From Flavobacterium algicola (GTDB lineage: Bacteria; Bacteroidota; Bacteroidia; Flavobacteriales; Flavobacteriaceae): a stretch of 64,000 nt of DNA. This document shows positions 54,023 to 63,726 of the stretch, piece by piece. Both the position numbers and the translations under genes were made by a program. The stretch covers positions 1 to 64,000 of the forward strand of contig NZ_JAJTUT010000005.1 of NCBI RefSeq assembly GCF_022399565.1. Reading direction: 5' to 3'. Position 1 is the first letter of the stretch, and every line of letters starts with the position of its first letter. The notes below the pieces were generated by a model that saw only the letters and a program-made list of their open reading frames with translations, was not told the DNA's origin and did not search any database.

Positions 54023-54925
54023 TTAAGAAAACAAACGTTTAACAAACTTTATTTTAAACAAAAGATTTATAGTTTTTTTTAAAATTGAAACACTTCTATC
54101 ATATTTAAAAAAAAGCAACTTTTGATTATCAAAATGTAACTGCCAAAATAAATTGGAATACATACTCTTATAAAACAAATACATTTCATTTAAAAAACTA
54201 TTTTCATTTACTACAGTTGCCTGATTGTCATGCAAACGAAATGAGATTAAAGATTCGTTTATAAAAACTACATCGTAATACTTCATTAACCGATACCAAA
54301 ATTCAATATCGAGAGATTGCTTTAATGTCGTTGAAAAAAAACCAATTTTTTCAAAAACCCTTTTGTTCAGTAAAACAGCTGTTGGTTCACCTATTTTATT
54401 TTGAGGGAAATTAAATAATTGTGGATCTCTCAAAAGCCTTCTTCCTTGTACAATTTCACCATCCAGAATTACATTTTGAGACCAATTAGTATGTAAATCA
54501 GCATATTGATCAATCCAATTTAAAACTTTAACATCTGTATTATCAAATATAAAATCACGTTTAGAATAAACCATCCCGATATTCTTGTTTTTTAATGCTT
54601 CGCCTACCATTTTTTCTACACAAGTCGGAGCTAGGACATCATCTTGAAATACAAATTTGATATACTCACCTTTAGCTTTTTTTATACAATTGTTCCAATT
54701 AGCACCTATACCAGTCGGAAAATGCTGAAAAATAGCAATACTTAATTTTGTTTCACATTGAAATTGATTAATTATATCGAGTGTTTTATCAGTAGAGGCG
54801 TCGTCTGAAATGATAATTTCTAAATTAGTATAGGTCTGTTTTCTTACTGATTCTAAGGCCTCCAAAATAAACAGTTCACCATTGAAAGTAGGAATACATA
54901 TTGAAACAAGAGGTACGTTAAGCAT
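54023..54925 (-). CDS. GT2 glycosyltransferase
   Basis: The 300-aa GT-A protein starts VSICIPTFNGELFILEAL, with SDDASTDKT near 40 and QDD at 94-96 (FVFQDDVL). The KIGFFSTTLKQSLDIEFWYRL segment near residue 192 is the acceptor motif in this subfamily. The C-terminal part is basic and aromatic. It lies 36 bases before the next gene upstream. Confidence 0.88.
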   Translation of the reverse strand: MLNVPLVSICIPTFNGELFILEALESVRKQTYTNLEIIISDDASTDKTLDIINQFQCETKLSIAIFQHFPTGIGANWNNCIKKAKGEYIKFVFQDDVLAPTCVEKMVGEALKNKNIGMVYSKRDFIFDNTDVKVLNWIDQYADLHTNWSQNVILDGEIVQGRRLLRDPQLFNFPQNKIGEPTAVLLNKRVFEKIGFFSTTLKQSLDIEFWYRLMKYYDVVFINESLISFRLHDNQATVVNENSFLNEMYLFYKSMYSNLFWQLHFDNQKLLFFKYDRSVSILKKTINLLFKIKFVKRLFS

Positions 54926-54961
54926 CTGTATTTAATTTTACAAGTAAAAGCATTTATTATT

Positions 54962-55957
54962 TTAGCTGAAAAGTTTATTTAGTTTTAATTTAATATTCTT
55001 TTTAAAATTATAGTTTCGATAAAAAACATCTGATAATGTAAGTAATAGAAAATAACCTTTCAGATATTTACTTGTTTTAATAAGCAGAAATGCTTTCTCG
55101 TAAAGGGTGTGGTTTCTTATAATGTACTTATTTACTGTGACAATTCGTTTAAGATTTGTGACTCTATTTTCAATTAAAAATTGTATAATTTTAGACCTGA
55201 CTTTAGTATTAATATCAAGTAGATTTACCCTTTCTTCTGAACCCTTGGCTAAAGCAATTACACTATTTTCATGATATCTAAAATTATTTAGTGATTGTGA
55301 AATAAAACAAATTTGTTTATTTACAATCAATTGAAAGTAAAACATCCAATCCCCGCAATATTTAAATAATGGGTCAGTATATAAGAGAGTCAATAATTGT
55401 GTGTCACTTTTCCTAAATAATACAGCACTAGCATTAGGTATAACATTTATAAAAATTAAGAACTTCTCTATAAACGAATTACCGTCCATAATAAAATCTT
55501 CTGAAAAAATATTTTGAGGATCTATTGGTTTTGTATGTTCCAGCCAACTTCCCATAACATTACCTGCGTGATCCATTTTATTTGACTGACAATAAACTAA
55601 AGATACTTTAGGATTACTTATAAATTTAAAAACCAATGTTTCTAAAAATACAGGATCAGCAGTGTCATCTGATTCAGCGATCCACACAAATTCACCGGAC
55701 GATAATTCAATACCTTTCTGCCATTGCATAAAAGTCGATCCTGAATTCACTTTATTGAATAAACAATGAGTTACCTTAGTATTACAACTATATTTCAATA
55801 ATATTTCCTTACTGTGATCTGAACTACAATCATCAAGTAGAATGACTTCAAAATTTTGATACGTTTGATTAAATACAGAATCTAATCTTTGAACTAAAAA
55901 CTTCTCATGATTGTAATTTGGAATTATTATACTCACTAAAGGGTTTACTTTTTCCAT
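54962..55957 (-). CDS. GT2 glycosyltransferase
   Basis: The 331-aa GT-A protein starts VSIIIPNYNHEKFLVQRL, with LDDCSSDHSK near 41 and ESDD at 95-98 (IAESDDTAD). FKYCGDWMFYFQL near residue 190 is the expected acceptor region. A long C-terminal tail (about 240-331) is Lys-, Leu- and Asn-rich. It overlaps the upstream GT2 gene by 13 bases. Confidence 0.88.
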   Translation of the reverse strand: MEKVNPLVSIIIPNYNHEKFLVQRLDSVFNQTYQNFEVILLDDCSSDHSKEILLKYSCNTKVTHCLFNKVNSGSTFMQWQKGIELSSGEFVWIAESDDTADPVFLETLVFKFISNPKVSLVYCQSNKMDHAGNVMGSWLEHTKPIDPQNIFSEDFIMDGNSFIEKFLIFINVIPNASAVLFRKSDTQLLTLLYTDPLFKYCGDWMFYFQLIVNKQICFISQSLNNFRYHENSVIALAKGSEERVNLLDINTKVRSKIIQFLIENRVTNLKRIVTVNKYIIRNHTLYEKAFLLIKTSKYLKGYFLLLTLSDVFYRNYNFKKNIKLKLNKLFS

Positions 55958-56760
55958 ACACGGTTTTTGATTCTATTAAATAAAACATATAACAAAGCCT
56001 TTGCAGATGCGTTTTTAACTAATCCTGAAACAATAGAAGTATTTTCATGTAACAACTGCACATAAGAGTTATGAAAATTTCTGGTATACTTTCTAGTTAA
56101 ATAATCTTGATTAGACAAAAATTTTGACTCATCCATTTGCCGAATCATTGAATTACTAGAAACAAAATATTTAAAAGTAATTTCATTTAGATGTTGAAAA
56201 TTAACGTTTATTAAACCTAATTTAATCCAAAAATCCCAGTCCTCATGCCCTTGAAAAGGCATATTTTCATCGTAACCACCTACTTCATCCCAAAGAGCTT
56301 TCCTATAAATAGCACAAGCATCAATATAATTGAAAGCTAATATCTTTTTAAAATCAAATTTATCTATTTTCCATACCCCAGTCTTCTCTCCAAAAAACGT
56401 AGCATTGCCATGTACAACACCTATAAATTGATTTGAATCAAGAATTTCGATAGCTTTGCGAGCAAAATCTTTTTCAACCAAATTATCAGAATCTAATGGT
56501 AATATATATTTACCATCCGCTTTAGAAATTGCAAAATTGCGAGTTTTAGCCAAACCTTCGTTTTTTTTCGAAAAATACCTAATGCGCGGATTTTTTTTTG
56601 ACCAAGCTAACGATATTGTATCTGTATTATCTGTAGAACCATCATTTACCAATATAATCTCCCAGTCTATAAAACTCTGACTAATAACTGAAATTATCGT
56701 GTCATTCAAAGTTAGAGAAGAATTATAACATGGAATTATTATACTAAGTTTAGGGTTCAT
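55945..56760 (-). CDS. GT2 glycosyltransferase
   Basis: The 271-aa GT-A protein starts LSIIIPCYNSSLTLNDTI, with VNDGSTDNT near 38 and DSD at 90-92 (LPLDSDNLVEKDF). NEGLAKTRNFAISKADG precedes it, and FQGHEDWDFWIKLGL near residue 170 is the acceptor motif. The layout matches that of the proteins at 44120 and 49522. It is two bases from the methyltransferase gene upstream. Confidence 0.9.
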   Translation of the reverse strand: MNPKLSIIIPCYNSSLTLNDTIISVISQSFIDWEIILVNDGSTDNTDTISLAWSKKNPRIRYFSKKNEGLAKTRNFAISKADGKYILPLDSDNLVEKDFARKAIEILDSNQFIGVVHGNATFFGEKTGVWKIDKFDFKKILAFNYIDACAIYRKALWDEVGGYDENMPFQGHEDWDFWIKLGLINVNFQHLNEITFKYFVSSNSMIRQMDESKFLSNQDYLTRKYTRNFHNSYVQLLHENTSIVSGLVKNASAKALLYVLFNRIKNRVWKK

Positions 56761-56762
56761 AA

Positions 56763-57434
56763 TTATTTTTTTGCAATTACAACGTAGTTCATAGTATTAA
56801 AGTCATAGTAATATTTCGCGTCTAAATACGAAAACAACATGTTCGAATATTTCCTAAACACCTTTCTTCTTACTAAAAATTGAGGAAAAGTATGTATTAC
56901 CATTTGACCAAATGTAGCCCATTTACCACCATTGGCTAGTGTGTGTACTAATTCAAATCCTTGCCTTTCAAATATGTGTTTTAATCCATGTTTTGTAAAT
57001 CTAAAAAAATCAAAAGGTTCTTCATGTAAATGCCAGTACATAGGACCCGAAAGTATAATGTATCCGCCCGGTTTTAGTAATCTATAGATTTCGCTTAGCA
57101 ACTTATTATGATCTTCTACATGCTCAATGACTTGTGTACAAATTATTGTATCGAATAAATTAGATTCTAACGGAATATCAGTTGCCTCACAAATGATGTC
57201 AACACAGTTTTCGCTAGATTGTGTGATATCACAACCTAAATATTCCTCGAATTTCCCACCAAAAAATTCTTTATACGGCTTATTTCCACATCCAATATCC
57301 AAAATTTTCCCTTTTGCATAAGTGTTAATGCCAAAAGTTAAATCTCTAATGAGAGGTTTATAAACTAGATAGTAATGATTTGAAATATCAACGTCTTCAG
57401 CATTTTTGAATCGATTTACACTCTTTTTTCTCAT
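56763..57434 (-). CDS. Class I SAM methyltransferase
   Basis: The 223-aa protein shows ILDIGCGNKPYKEFFGG near residue 46, DIICEATDIPLESNLFD near 83 and LKPGGYIILSGPMYWHLHEEPFD split across about 118-140. It is related to the protein at 48747-49469. The stop of the next methyltransferase overlaps its start by four bases, so the two are translated together. Confidence 0.87.
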   Translation of the reverse strand: MRKKSVNRFKNAEDVDISNHYYLVYKPLIRDLTFGINTYAKGKILDIGCGNKPYKEFFGGKFEEYLGCDITQSSENCVDIICEATDIPLESNLFDTIICTQVIEHVEDHNKLLSEIYRLLKPGGYIILSGPMYWHLHEEPFDFFRFTKHGLKHIFERQGFELVHTLANGGKWATFGQMVIHTFPQFLVRRKVFRKYSNMLFSYLDAKYYYDFNTMNYVVIAKK

Positions 57435-58180
57435 TTAAATTTTCTCAAAATTTTCTTAACTAAAGCTGCCACATAATTTCCACTTGTAACTGTATCTTTA
57501 ATAAAATTATTTTCTTTATTCGTTTTATGAATTAAAAGTTCCTTATGAACTAAATCAAAACAGTTAAAGGTTTGCATTTTATAAATATCATCTTTTAAAA
57601 CAGTTCCATTACGAACAAATAGAACCATATTTTGCCGAAACCACCATGAAACACTATCATTATCCCAAATCATGGGTCTCACAACATCCAAGCAATTGTA
57701 ATCATTTTTACTAAATTCAGTAATCCAGTATTTCAAAAATTGTTCATTAATATGTTGCGTACCTTCTTGTCCGGGAATTGCCGCGGAAAACAGGACAATA
57801 TCAGACAAATTTGTCAGATCTTGAACAAATGAGGATGCTCTTTTTTCTTCCAGATGTTCCGCAACTTCCAAACAAATGGCTAAATCATATTTTTTATATG
57901 AAGGCAACTTTTTACTAAGATCTACTTCTTCAAATTCAGTATCTAGATCCAAAATGAGTAGTGATTTGTCAATAAAATCTGCATCAATACCAGTGACTTT
58001 TGTAACATTTACACATCGTTTCCAAACATCTAACCATGCTCCAACTCCACAACCTACATCAATTATACTTTTAGGACTGCACAATTTGTTAATTAAAGGC
58101 ACGACAACTTCAGCTGAACTGACAGATTCTAAAAGTTGATTTTGATAGAATTGATTGGAATATGAATCTAAATCTTTCAT
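57431..58180 (-). CDS. Class I SAM methyltransferase
   Basis: The 249-aa protein has IIDVGCGVGAWLDVWKR near residue 38, FEEVDLSKKLP near 83 and DLAICLEVAEHLEEKRA near 99. This form, with PGQEGTQHINEQFLKYW after the core, is common beside Wzt genes in glycan loci, where such enzymes often modify chain ends. A chain-terminating role is an inference from position next to Wzt. Confidence 0.88.
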   Translation of the reverse strand: MKDLDSYSNQFYQNQLLESVSSAEVVVPLINKLCSPKSIIDVGCGVGAWLDVWKRCVNVTKVTGIDADFIDKSLLILDLDTEFEEVDLSKKLPSYKKYDLAICLEVAEHLEEKRASSFVQDLTNLSDIVLFSAAIPGQEGTQHINEQFLKYWITEFSKNDYNCLDVVRPMIWDNDSVSWWFRQNMVLFVRNGTVLKDDIYKMQTFNCFDLVHKELLIHKTNKENNFIKDTVTSGNYVAALVKKILRKFK

Positions 58181-58221
58181 TATATTTATATTTAATAAAT
58201 CGTATTATAATTTAAACGTAT

Positions 58222-59478
58222 TTAAATTTTCCAATTTCCTTTGTCAATGTACTGACAAACATTTTTTTGCCAGCCCCATTCCGGTTCTTTCTGACCAATC
58301 ATCTCAACCTCAAACCAACAGCAGTCGAATTCCTGGAATTTAATTTTATTTTTAGTTTCAGCTAAATGTATTCGTAGACTATAATTACCGCGATAAAGCA
58401 ACAAATTATCATACGTAAATGAAATCAAATTTTTACCTTTTGACCTACAAACCGGAGTTACATAGTCAAAAACATAATCATATAAAACTGGCACTTCTAA
58501 ATGATTTAGAACTTGAAAAGATAAAGCCATATTTTGTGTATTACTATTTGGCATCATGACTTCAAATTGAATTGTAAAAGGGCCTTTGTTCCGCTGCACC
58601 GTACCTCCTTCTGAAGTAAAAATCTCTACATTTGTAACTGTAGGTTTATCAAAAACTGAATCTTGAGTAAACGACTTGTTTTTTGTCTGCATAGACGAAT
58701 ATAACGCTATGGCTTTATCAGTTTCATCAAAGGCAATTACCTCACCATTTGAGAGTACTAAAGTTCTCGATGTTAATGTACTGATCGCACTGAGATCATG
58801 GCTAACGAATAGAACTGTCCTACCACCATTTGTTGAGAGATCCTGTATCTTCCCAACTGCTTTCTTTTGGAACTCGGCATCTCCTACGGCTAGTACCTCA
58901 TCTATAATTAAGATTTCGGGTTCTAAAAAAGCAGCTACAGCAAAAGCCAATCGTACATACATTCCGCTACTATATCTCTTTACAGGTGTATCTATGTAAC
59001 GCTCGCAACCTGAAAATTCTATAATTTCATCGAGTTTCGATGCAATTTCTTTCTTAGTCATTCCTAAGATTGCTCCATTCAGGTAAATATTCTCTTTACC
59101 TGTCATTTCGCCATTAAAGCCTGTACCTACTTCTAATAAAGAAGCCACTCGTCCGCCAAACTTAATGCTTCCGGTGGTAGGTGCGGTAACGCGTGATAAC
59201 AACTTTAACAAAGTAGATTTACCTGCTCCATTTTTACCAATAATACCCACAACTTCTCCTCGCTCTACTTCAAAATTGATATTCTTTAGCGCCCAAACAT
59301 ACTCACTCTCTCCTTTGGTCGATCTGTCGTTACTATCCCCAACCATCAAATAAGGATCTTCTTTTCTGAGCAGTTTGTGCCACCACCGATTGATATCGTG
59401 TTTTAAGGTACCGGTACCCACAAGCCCCAAACGATATTGCTTGGAAATATTTTCAACTTTTAATATTATGTCTTTCAT
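58222..59478 (-). CDS. wzt: Polysaccharide export ABC ATPase with Wzt C-terminal domain
   Basis: The 418-aa protein has Walker A GKNGAGKST (81-89), signature YSSGM (169-173) and Walker B ILIIDE (189-194), typical of the Wzt/TagH group. Residues from about 270 to 418 form the extra Wzt C-terminal domain (beta-rich, with VEIFTSEGG and FDCCWFEVEM), which in known systems binds the modified end of the finished chain. It is 113 bases after the wzm gene. This supports export of full-length chains by an ABC transporter. Confidence 0.94.
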   Translation of the reverse strand: MKDIILKVENISKQYRLGLVGTGTLKHDINRWWHKLLRKEDPYLMVGDSNDRSTKGESEYVWALKNINFEVERGEVVGIIGKNGAGKSTLLKLLSRVTAPTTGSIKFGGRVASLLEVGTGFNGEMTGKENIYLNGAILGMTKKEIASKLDEIIEFSGCERYIDTPVKRYSSGMYVRLAFAVAAFLEPEILIIDEVLAVGDAEFQKKAVGKIQDLSTNGGRTVLFVSHDLSAISTLTSRTLVLSNGEVIAFDETDKAIALYSSMQTKNKSFTQDSVFDKPTVTNVEIFTSEGGTVQRNKGPFTIQFEVMMPNSNTQNMALSFQVLNHLEVPVLYDYVFDYVTPVCRSKGKNLISFTYDNLLLYRGNYSLRIHLAETKNKIKFQEFDCCWFEVEMIGQKEPEWGWQKNVCQYIDKGNWKI

Positions 59479-59591
59479 TATAAGTTTTATTCTGCTCTTT
59501 TATAAGTAAGCTTACCTATTTTTATTTTAGGGATTAAATAAAATCCATTTTGGTTTATAATTGATTATCAACTACACTGAATAAGCGGCAA

Positions 59592-60461
59592 CTAAATTGT
59601 GTCAATAAAACTTTTTTCAGTTCTATTAAACAGAAGCACTCCTATAATAAAGATAGTTATGGTCACAATAGTAGTGTATAGCATACCGTTGAGAGGAATT
59701 TCGCCAACGCTCATTAACATATAGCGCGAAGTTTCGATGATATAAGCAACAGGGTTGTATCGAATAATCCAAGCATACTCAGGTACCTTAGATTCTATTA
59801 GACTCATGGGATAGAAAACCCCCGAAACATACATTAACAGCTGAATACCAAAACCAATTAAATAATTTAAATCTCGATATTTGGTCACCATCGATGAGAT
59901 GATCATTCCTAATCCTAACCCTAAAAACCCCATGATCACAATCACAAAAGGTAATAGTACTGTCCAACTATTGAATGCGACCTGAGCTCCATTGCTATAA
60001 AAATACGCAAAGAACCCAAAAAATATGAATAACTGAATTAAGAACCGTACTAAATTTGAAATTACCACTGTCAAAGGAGCTATGATCCTAGGGAAATACA
60101 CCTTACCAAAAATACCAGCATTGTTGGCAAATGTATTGGAGGTACCCGTGAGACAAGATGAAAAATAATTCCAAATTGTAATACTAGCCAAGTTGAACAA
60201 AAAAGGAGGAACCTCACCTGTACTTATTCCAGCAAGATTATTAAAAACTATCGTAAAAGTGACCGAGGTGAACAAAGGCTGAATTAAGTACCAAAGTGGT
60301 CCTAGAATGGTTTGCTTGTATATCGTCACAATATCACGACGTACAAATAAATATAGTAAATCACGGTATTGCCACACCTCTTTGAGGTTTAATGTAAAAA
60401 AACTACTCTTAGGTTTGATTTCGAACAACCAAGTAGCGGAATTATTTTCTTTGGGACTCAT
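59592..60461 (-). CDS. wzm: Polysaccharide export ABC permease
   Basis: The 289-aa inner-membrane protein has a cytoplasmic N-terminus (LKEVWQYRDLLYLFVRRDI) and six membrane segments of the ABC2 type, with PLWYLIQPLFTSVTF near residue 55 and YNPVAYIIETSRYML near 232. It pairs with Wzt. The ATG at 60461 is preferred over a TTG two codons upstream. A TATATTTG box lies at 60528-60535, so a promoter may sit in the divergent gap. Confidence 0.93.
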   Translation of the reverse strand: MSPKENNSATWLFEIKPKSSFFTLNLKEVWQYRDLLYLFVRRDIVTIYKQTILGPLWYLIQPLFTSVTFTIVFNNLAGISTGEVPPFLFNLASITIWNYFSSCLTGTSNTFANNAGIFGKVYFPRIIAPLTVVISNLVRFLIQLFIFFGFFAYFYSNGAQVAFNSWTVLLPFVIVIMGFLGLGLGMIISSMVTKYRDLNYLIGFGIQLLMYVSGVFYPMSLIESKVPEYAWIIRYNPVAYIIETSRYMLMSVGEIPLNGMLYTTIVTITIFIIGVLLFNRTEKSFIDTI

Positions 60462-60527
60462 TAACAAACTTAATTATTGGGTTTTCTAAAATATAGAAAT
60501 ATATTTTATGCTTAAGACAAATATACT

Positions 60528-60535
60528 TATTTAGT
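60528..60535 (-). promoter_or_regulatory. -7 box upstream of wzm
   Basis: TATATTTG on the minus strand, 66 bases before the wzm ATG. No TTG at 19-20 bases upstream. On the plus strand TACTTTG near 60583-60589 could serve the divergent phosphatase gene but is one base short of consensus. Confidence 0.55.
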
Positions 60536-60611
60536 AGCCCGATTTACAACAGAATACTTTAAGTATTGCTCAAAATTAACGTACTTTGTATCATAATTAA
60601 AAAAATACCAA

Positions 60612-61352
60612 ATGCTTTTCTTTTCGAAAAAAAAACCTACGTTAGCAGAATTAATTCCCGAAAATTTTACAGATATTCATTCCCATCTCTTACCAGGGAT
60701 TGATGATGGATCTAAGACATTTGAGCAAACCTTGCTCATGATGATGTCTCTTAAATATATTGGCTTCTCAGCGTTTATCACAACTCCTCATATAATTCAG
60801 CATGTGTGGAATAATACCACTGAAATTATTAATAACACCCAAGATAGAACCCTACTAGATTTACGAAACAGTAAATTCACGTCACCTTTTAGAGCTGCTG
60901 CTGAATATTTTATGGATGATAATTTCAATAAACTTGTAGAAACACGTGACTTACTAACTATAAAAGATAATTATGTATTAGTAGAGATGTCATATATGAA
61001 TGCTCCCATTCAGCTATACACTATTTTATTTGACTTACAAGTTGCTGGTTATATACCTGTTCTAGCGCACCCTGAGCGTTATCTATTTTATCATAACAAC
61101 CTCAGCGAATATCATAAGCTGAAAAAAGCAGGTTGTAAATTTCAATTAAATCTCTTGGCTGTTACGGGTTACTATGGAAACCAGGTAGCATCAGTAGCGG
61201 AGAAATTATTGATGGGTGGTTTATACGATTTCGTTGGTTCTGATGTGCACCATGAAAAGCATATTGATTCGTTTAATGAGAAGGTCAAAATTAAAGATCT
61301 TACACCTCTAAAGGAAGTAATTAAAAACAACGAATTCTTTGCGTTTGAATAG
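60612..61352 (+). CDS. CpsB/CapC-type protein-tyrosine phosphatase (PHP family)
   Basis: The 246-aa protein has the PHP metal-binding motifs: DIHSHLLPGIDDGSK (His23 and His25), EMSYM near residue 119, AHPERY near 150 and GSDVHH near 211. Enzymes of this group dephosphorylate the tyrosine kinases that control polysaccharide chain length. No such kinase gene is in the window. It is the only gene on the plus strand in the glycan locus, between wzm and the dehydratase. Confidence 0.9.
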   Translation: MLFFSKKKPTLAELIPENFTDIHSHLLPGIDDGSKTFEQTLLMMMSLKYIGFSAFITTPHIIQHVWNNTTEIINNTQDRTLLDLRNSKFTSPFRAAAEYFMDDNFNKLVETRDLLTIKDNYVLVEMSYMNAPIQLYTILFDLQVAGYIPVLAHPERYLFYHNNLSEYHKLKKAGCKFQLNLLAVTGYYGNQVASVAEKLLMGGLYDFVGSDVHHEKHIDSFNEKVKIKDLTPLKEVIKNNEFFAFE

Positions 61353-61530
61353 CCAAATATTGCTTACTCTTATTACTGTTTTAAAAATTTACTACAAAAA
61401 AAATATGTCTGTAATGTAGATAAAATTACAGTCTACTATATTGGAAATCATTCTTTTTTCTAATATATAACCAGCTATTTTAGCACCACCTTCATATTAT
61501 TCTAAATTCATAATTATCAAAATCTAATCC

Positions 61531-61578
61531 TAACTAAAAAAGTTTATTGAAACGTATTCCAATAAACTTTTTTAGTTA
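61531..61578. terminator. Perfect 19-bp bidirectional terminator
   Basis: Arms 61531-61549 and 61560-61578 are exact inverses with a 10-base loop. The runs of A and T within the stem supply T-tracts in both directions. It lies between the convergent phosphatase and dehydratase genes. The interval 61353-61530 before it shows nothing else. Confidence 0.92.
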
Positions 61579-61620
61579 AAAATGTAAGTATGTCATTAAA
61601 GCATTTAATATTTTAATTTT

Positions 61621-63573
61621 CTAATTTTTGACATCTAATAACTCGAAATTAGAATTCATACTTTTGAATTCTGGTATTATCTGTTTCATCATACCGACAA
61701 TTTCTTCCTTGCTTGATGTTTTCGAAATATCAATTAAGTAATTGATTGAAGCATGAAGCTTTTCGTATTCTTCCTGAATTTCTTCGGCAATCATTATTTT
61801 TTCATGATGCGTAGGTAGCGTTTTACTAGTGTCATTTAAAAGTTCTTCATAAAGCTTTTCTCCAGGTCTCAGTCCGATTTCTCGAACCTCAATATCTTTA
61901 TCTGGAACAAATCCTGCTAACTTTATCATCTTGTATGCTAGGTCGATAATTTTAACTGGTTTCCCCATATCAAAAATATAGATTTCACCTCCCTTACCCA
62001 TAGCGCCGGCTTCTAATACCAGCTGGCAAGCCTCGGGAATAGTCATAAAATAGCGAATAATGTCTCTATGTGTAATTGTAATTGGGCCACCTTCTGCAAT
62101 TTGTTTAGTAAATAAAGGTACTACTGATCCATTCGAACCTAAGACATTACCAAACCTCGTAGTTATAAATTTAGTACCTAGAATTCCTGAATGTACATTT
62201 TTTAGATGTAGCGACTGCACATATTTTTCTGCAATTCTTTTACTAGCTCCCATTACATTGCTAGGATTAACTGCCTTATCTGTCGAAATCATCACAAATT
62301 TATCTACCGCAAATTGACATGATAAATCGGCAATGTTCTTGGTTCCTTCTACATTAGTCTGTATTGCTTGTGGTGGATTATTTTCCATCAAAGGCACGTG
62401 CTTGTAGGCCGCAGCGTGAAAAACAACATCTGGTCTGTATTTATCAAAGACAGTAGTCATAGTCTCCCTATTTCTGATGTCGGCAATAATTGTTTTAATT
62501 TTAGACTTAGACTTAATTGTTTCAAATTCTAAATGTAAATGATGTAAGGGTGTCTCCGCTTGATCTAGTATAATTAATCTTCTAGGCGAGAAACTTAGTG
62601 CTTGACGCGCAATCTCGCTACCAATGGAACCGGCTGCACCAGTAATCAGAACCGTCTTGTCTTTCAACTGACTACTAATCAGTTTATTATCCAACACTAT
62701 CGGATTTCGATTTAGCAAATCTTCAATTTGAATTTTCTTAACTTTTCTCGAAATCTCCTTTTGGTTTTCCCAATCTGAAATTACAGGAACGGTAAAAACT
62801 TTTAGATTGTACTCTAAGCATTGATCTACAATAATCATCTGCTCTTGCTTGGACAAACTTTTATCTGCCATGATCAAGCCTTGTGCGCCCTGACTTCGCA
62901 TTACTGCAGGTATCTTTTTTCTTTGAGCAAAAATTGGTAGGTCTAAAATTCTCTTAGTACCATTTTGCTTGTTCTTATCAATAAATCCAACGATTTTAAA
63001 TCGCAATGGTGATTCTAATTTCAAGGCATTTGCAACTGAAATCGCATTTGCATCAGCTCCATAAATAATAGCTTTGGTTAAACCATCTTTACTTTGATGC
63101 GTAAAATACAATTCAAAGGTTTGCTTTACCACAACTCGGTATAAAAACAATCCGCAAAATGAAATTACAATATTGATAAAAAGCGCGGTATTTAAAAAGG
63201 CTTTATATCCATAAATAAATAGATGGGTGTAATTGAAAGCTATAAATACTATCAATAATGACGTCTGAGAGAATAATAGCTTTACAGCATCTATATAAGA
63301 AGAATGCCTAATAATACCCGAATAGGTTCGAAACAACCAGAAAAAGAATAGATTAAGTAATAAAAATGATCCAAAATATAAAAATATGGAATCCATTTTA
63401 ACATAATTTAAACCAGTCCCTTTAAACAACAAAAAGGTCATAAAGAACGCTCCAATAAGTACCACAAAATCAATAATAACAATTATCCATCGAGGCAGAT
63501 AACTCATATTATCAAAGTGCAATCTCTGACTAAGTTTAGTGAACTTTTTTTCTAAACTTGAATACTTTTTCAT
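61621..63573 (-). CDS. FlaA1/CapD-type UDP-sugar 4,6-dehydratase
   Basis: The 650-aa protein has four N-terminal membrane segments (about 30-150), a first Rossmann-like region (AIIYGADANAISVANAL near 169) and a C-terminal SDR domain with TGAAGSIGSE near 311. The catalytic segment STDKAVNPSNVMGASKR has Met where most SDRs have Tyr, as known for UDP-GlcNAc 4,6-dehydratases of the PglF type. It would make the 4-keto-6-deoxy sugar for bacillosamine, fucosamine or related units. The ATG at 63573 is used, not the TTG one codon upstream. Confidence 0.93.
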   Translation of the reverse strand: MKKYSSLEKKFTKLSQRLHFDNMSYLPRWIIVIIDFVVLIGAFFMTFLLFKGTGLNYVKMDSIFLYFGSFLLLNLFFFWLFRTYSGIIRHSSYIDAVKLLFSQTSLLIVFIAFNYTHLFIYGYKAFLNTALFINIVISFCGLFLYRVVVKQTFELYFTHQSKDGLTKAIIYGADANAISVANALKLESPLRFKIVGFIDKNKQNGTKRILDLPIFAQRKKIPAVMRSQGAQGLIMADKSLSKQEQMIIVDQCLEYNLKVFTVPVISDWENQKEISRKVKKIQIEDLLNRNPIVLDNKLISSQLKDKTVLITGAAGSIGSEIARQALSFSPRRLIILDQAETPLHHLHLEFETIKSKSKIKTIIADIRNRETMTTVFDKYRPDVVFHAAAYKHVPLMENNPPQAIQTNVEGTKNIADLSCQFAVDKFVMISTDKAVNPSNVMGASKRIAEKYVQSLHLKNVHSGILGTKFITTRFGNVLGSNGSVVPLFTKQIAEGGPITITHRDIIRYFMTIPEACQLVLEAGAMGKGGEIYIFDMGKPVKIIDLAYKMIKLAGFVPDKDIEVREIGLRPGEKLYEELLNDTSKTLPTHHEKIMIAEEIQEEYEKLHASINYLIDISKTSSKEEIVGMMKQIIPEFKSMNSNFELLDVKN

Positions 63574-63726
63574 CAATCAATAATTTACTATTAGAACCAC
63601 ATCAAATTTAACTAAATACTTATCAAGTTAATTAATTCTGTTACATATGAGTTACAAATTCACCTTTACAAAAGAAATAACTTACAAGTGCATTTCTTTA
63701 AGCTGAATTTACATTTAGTTAATCTA

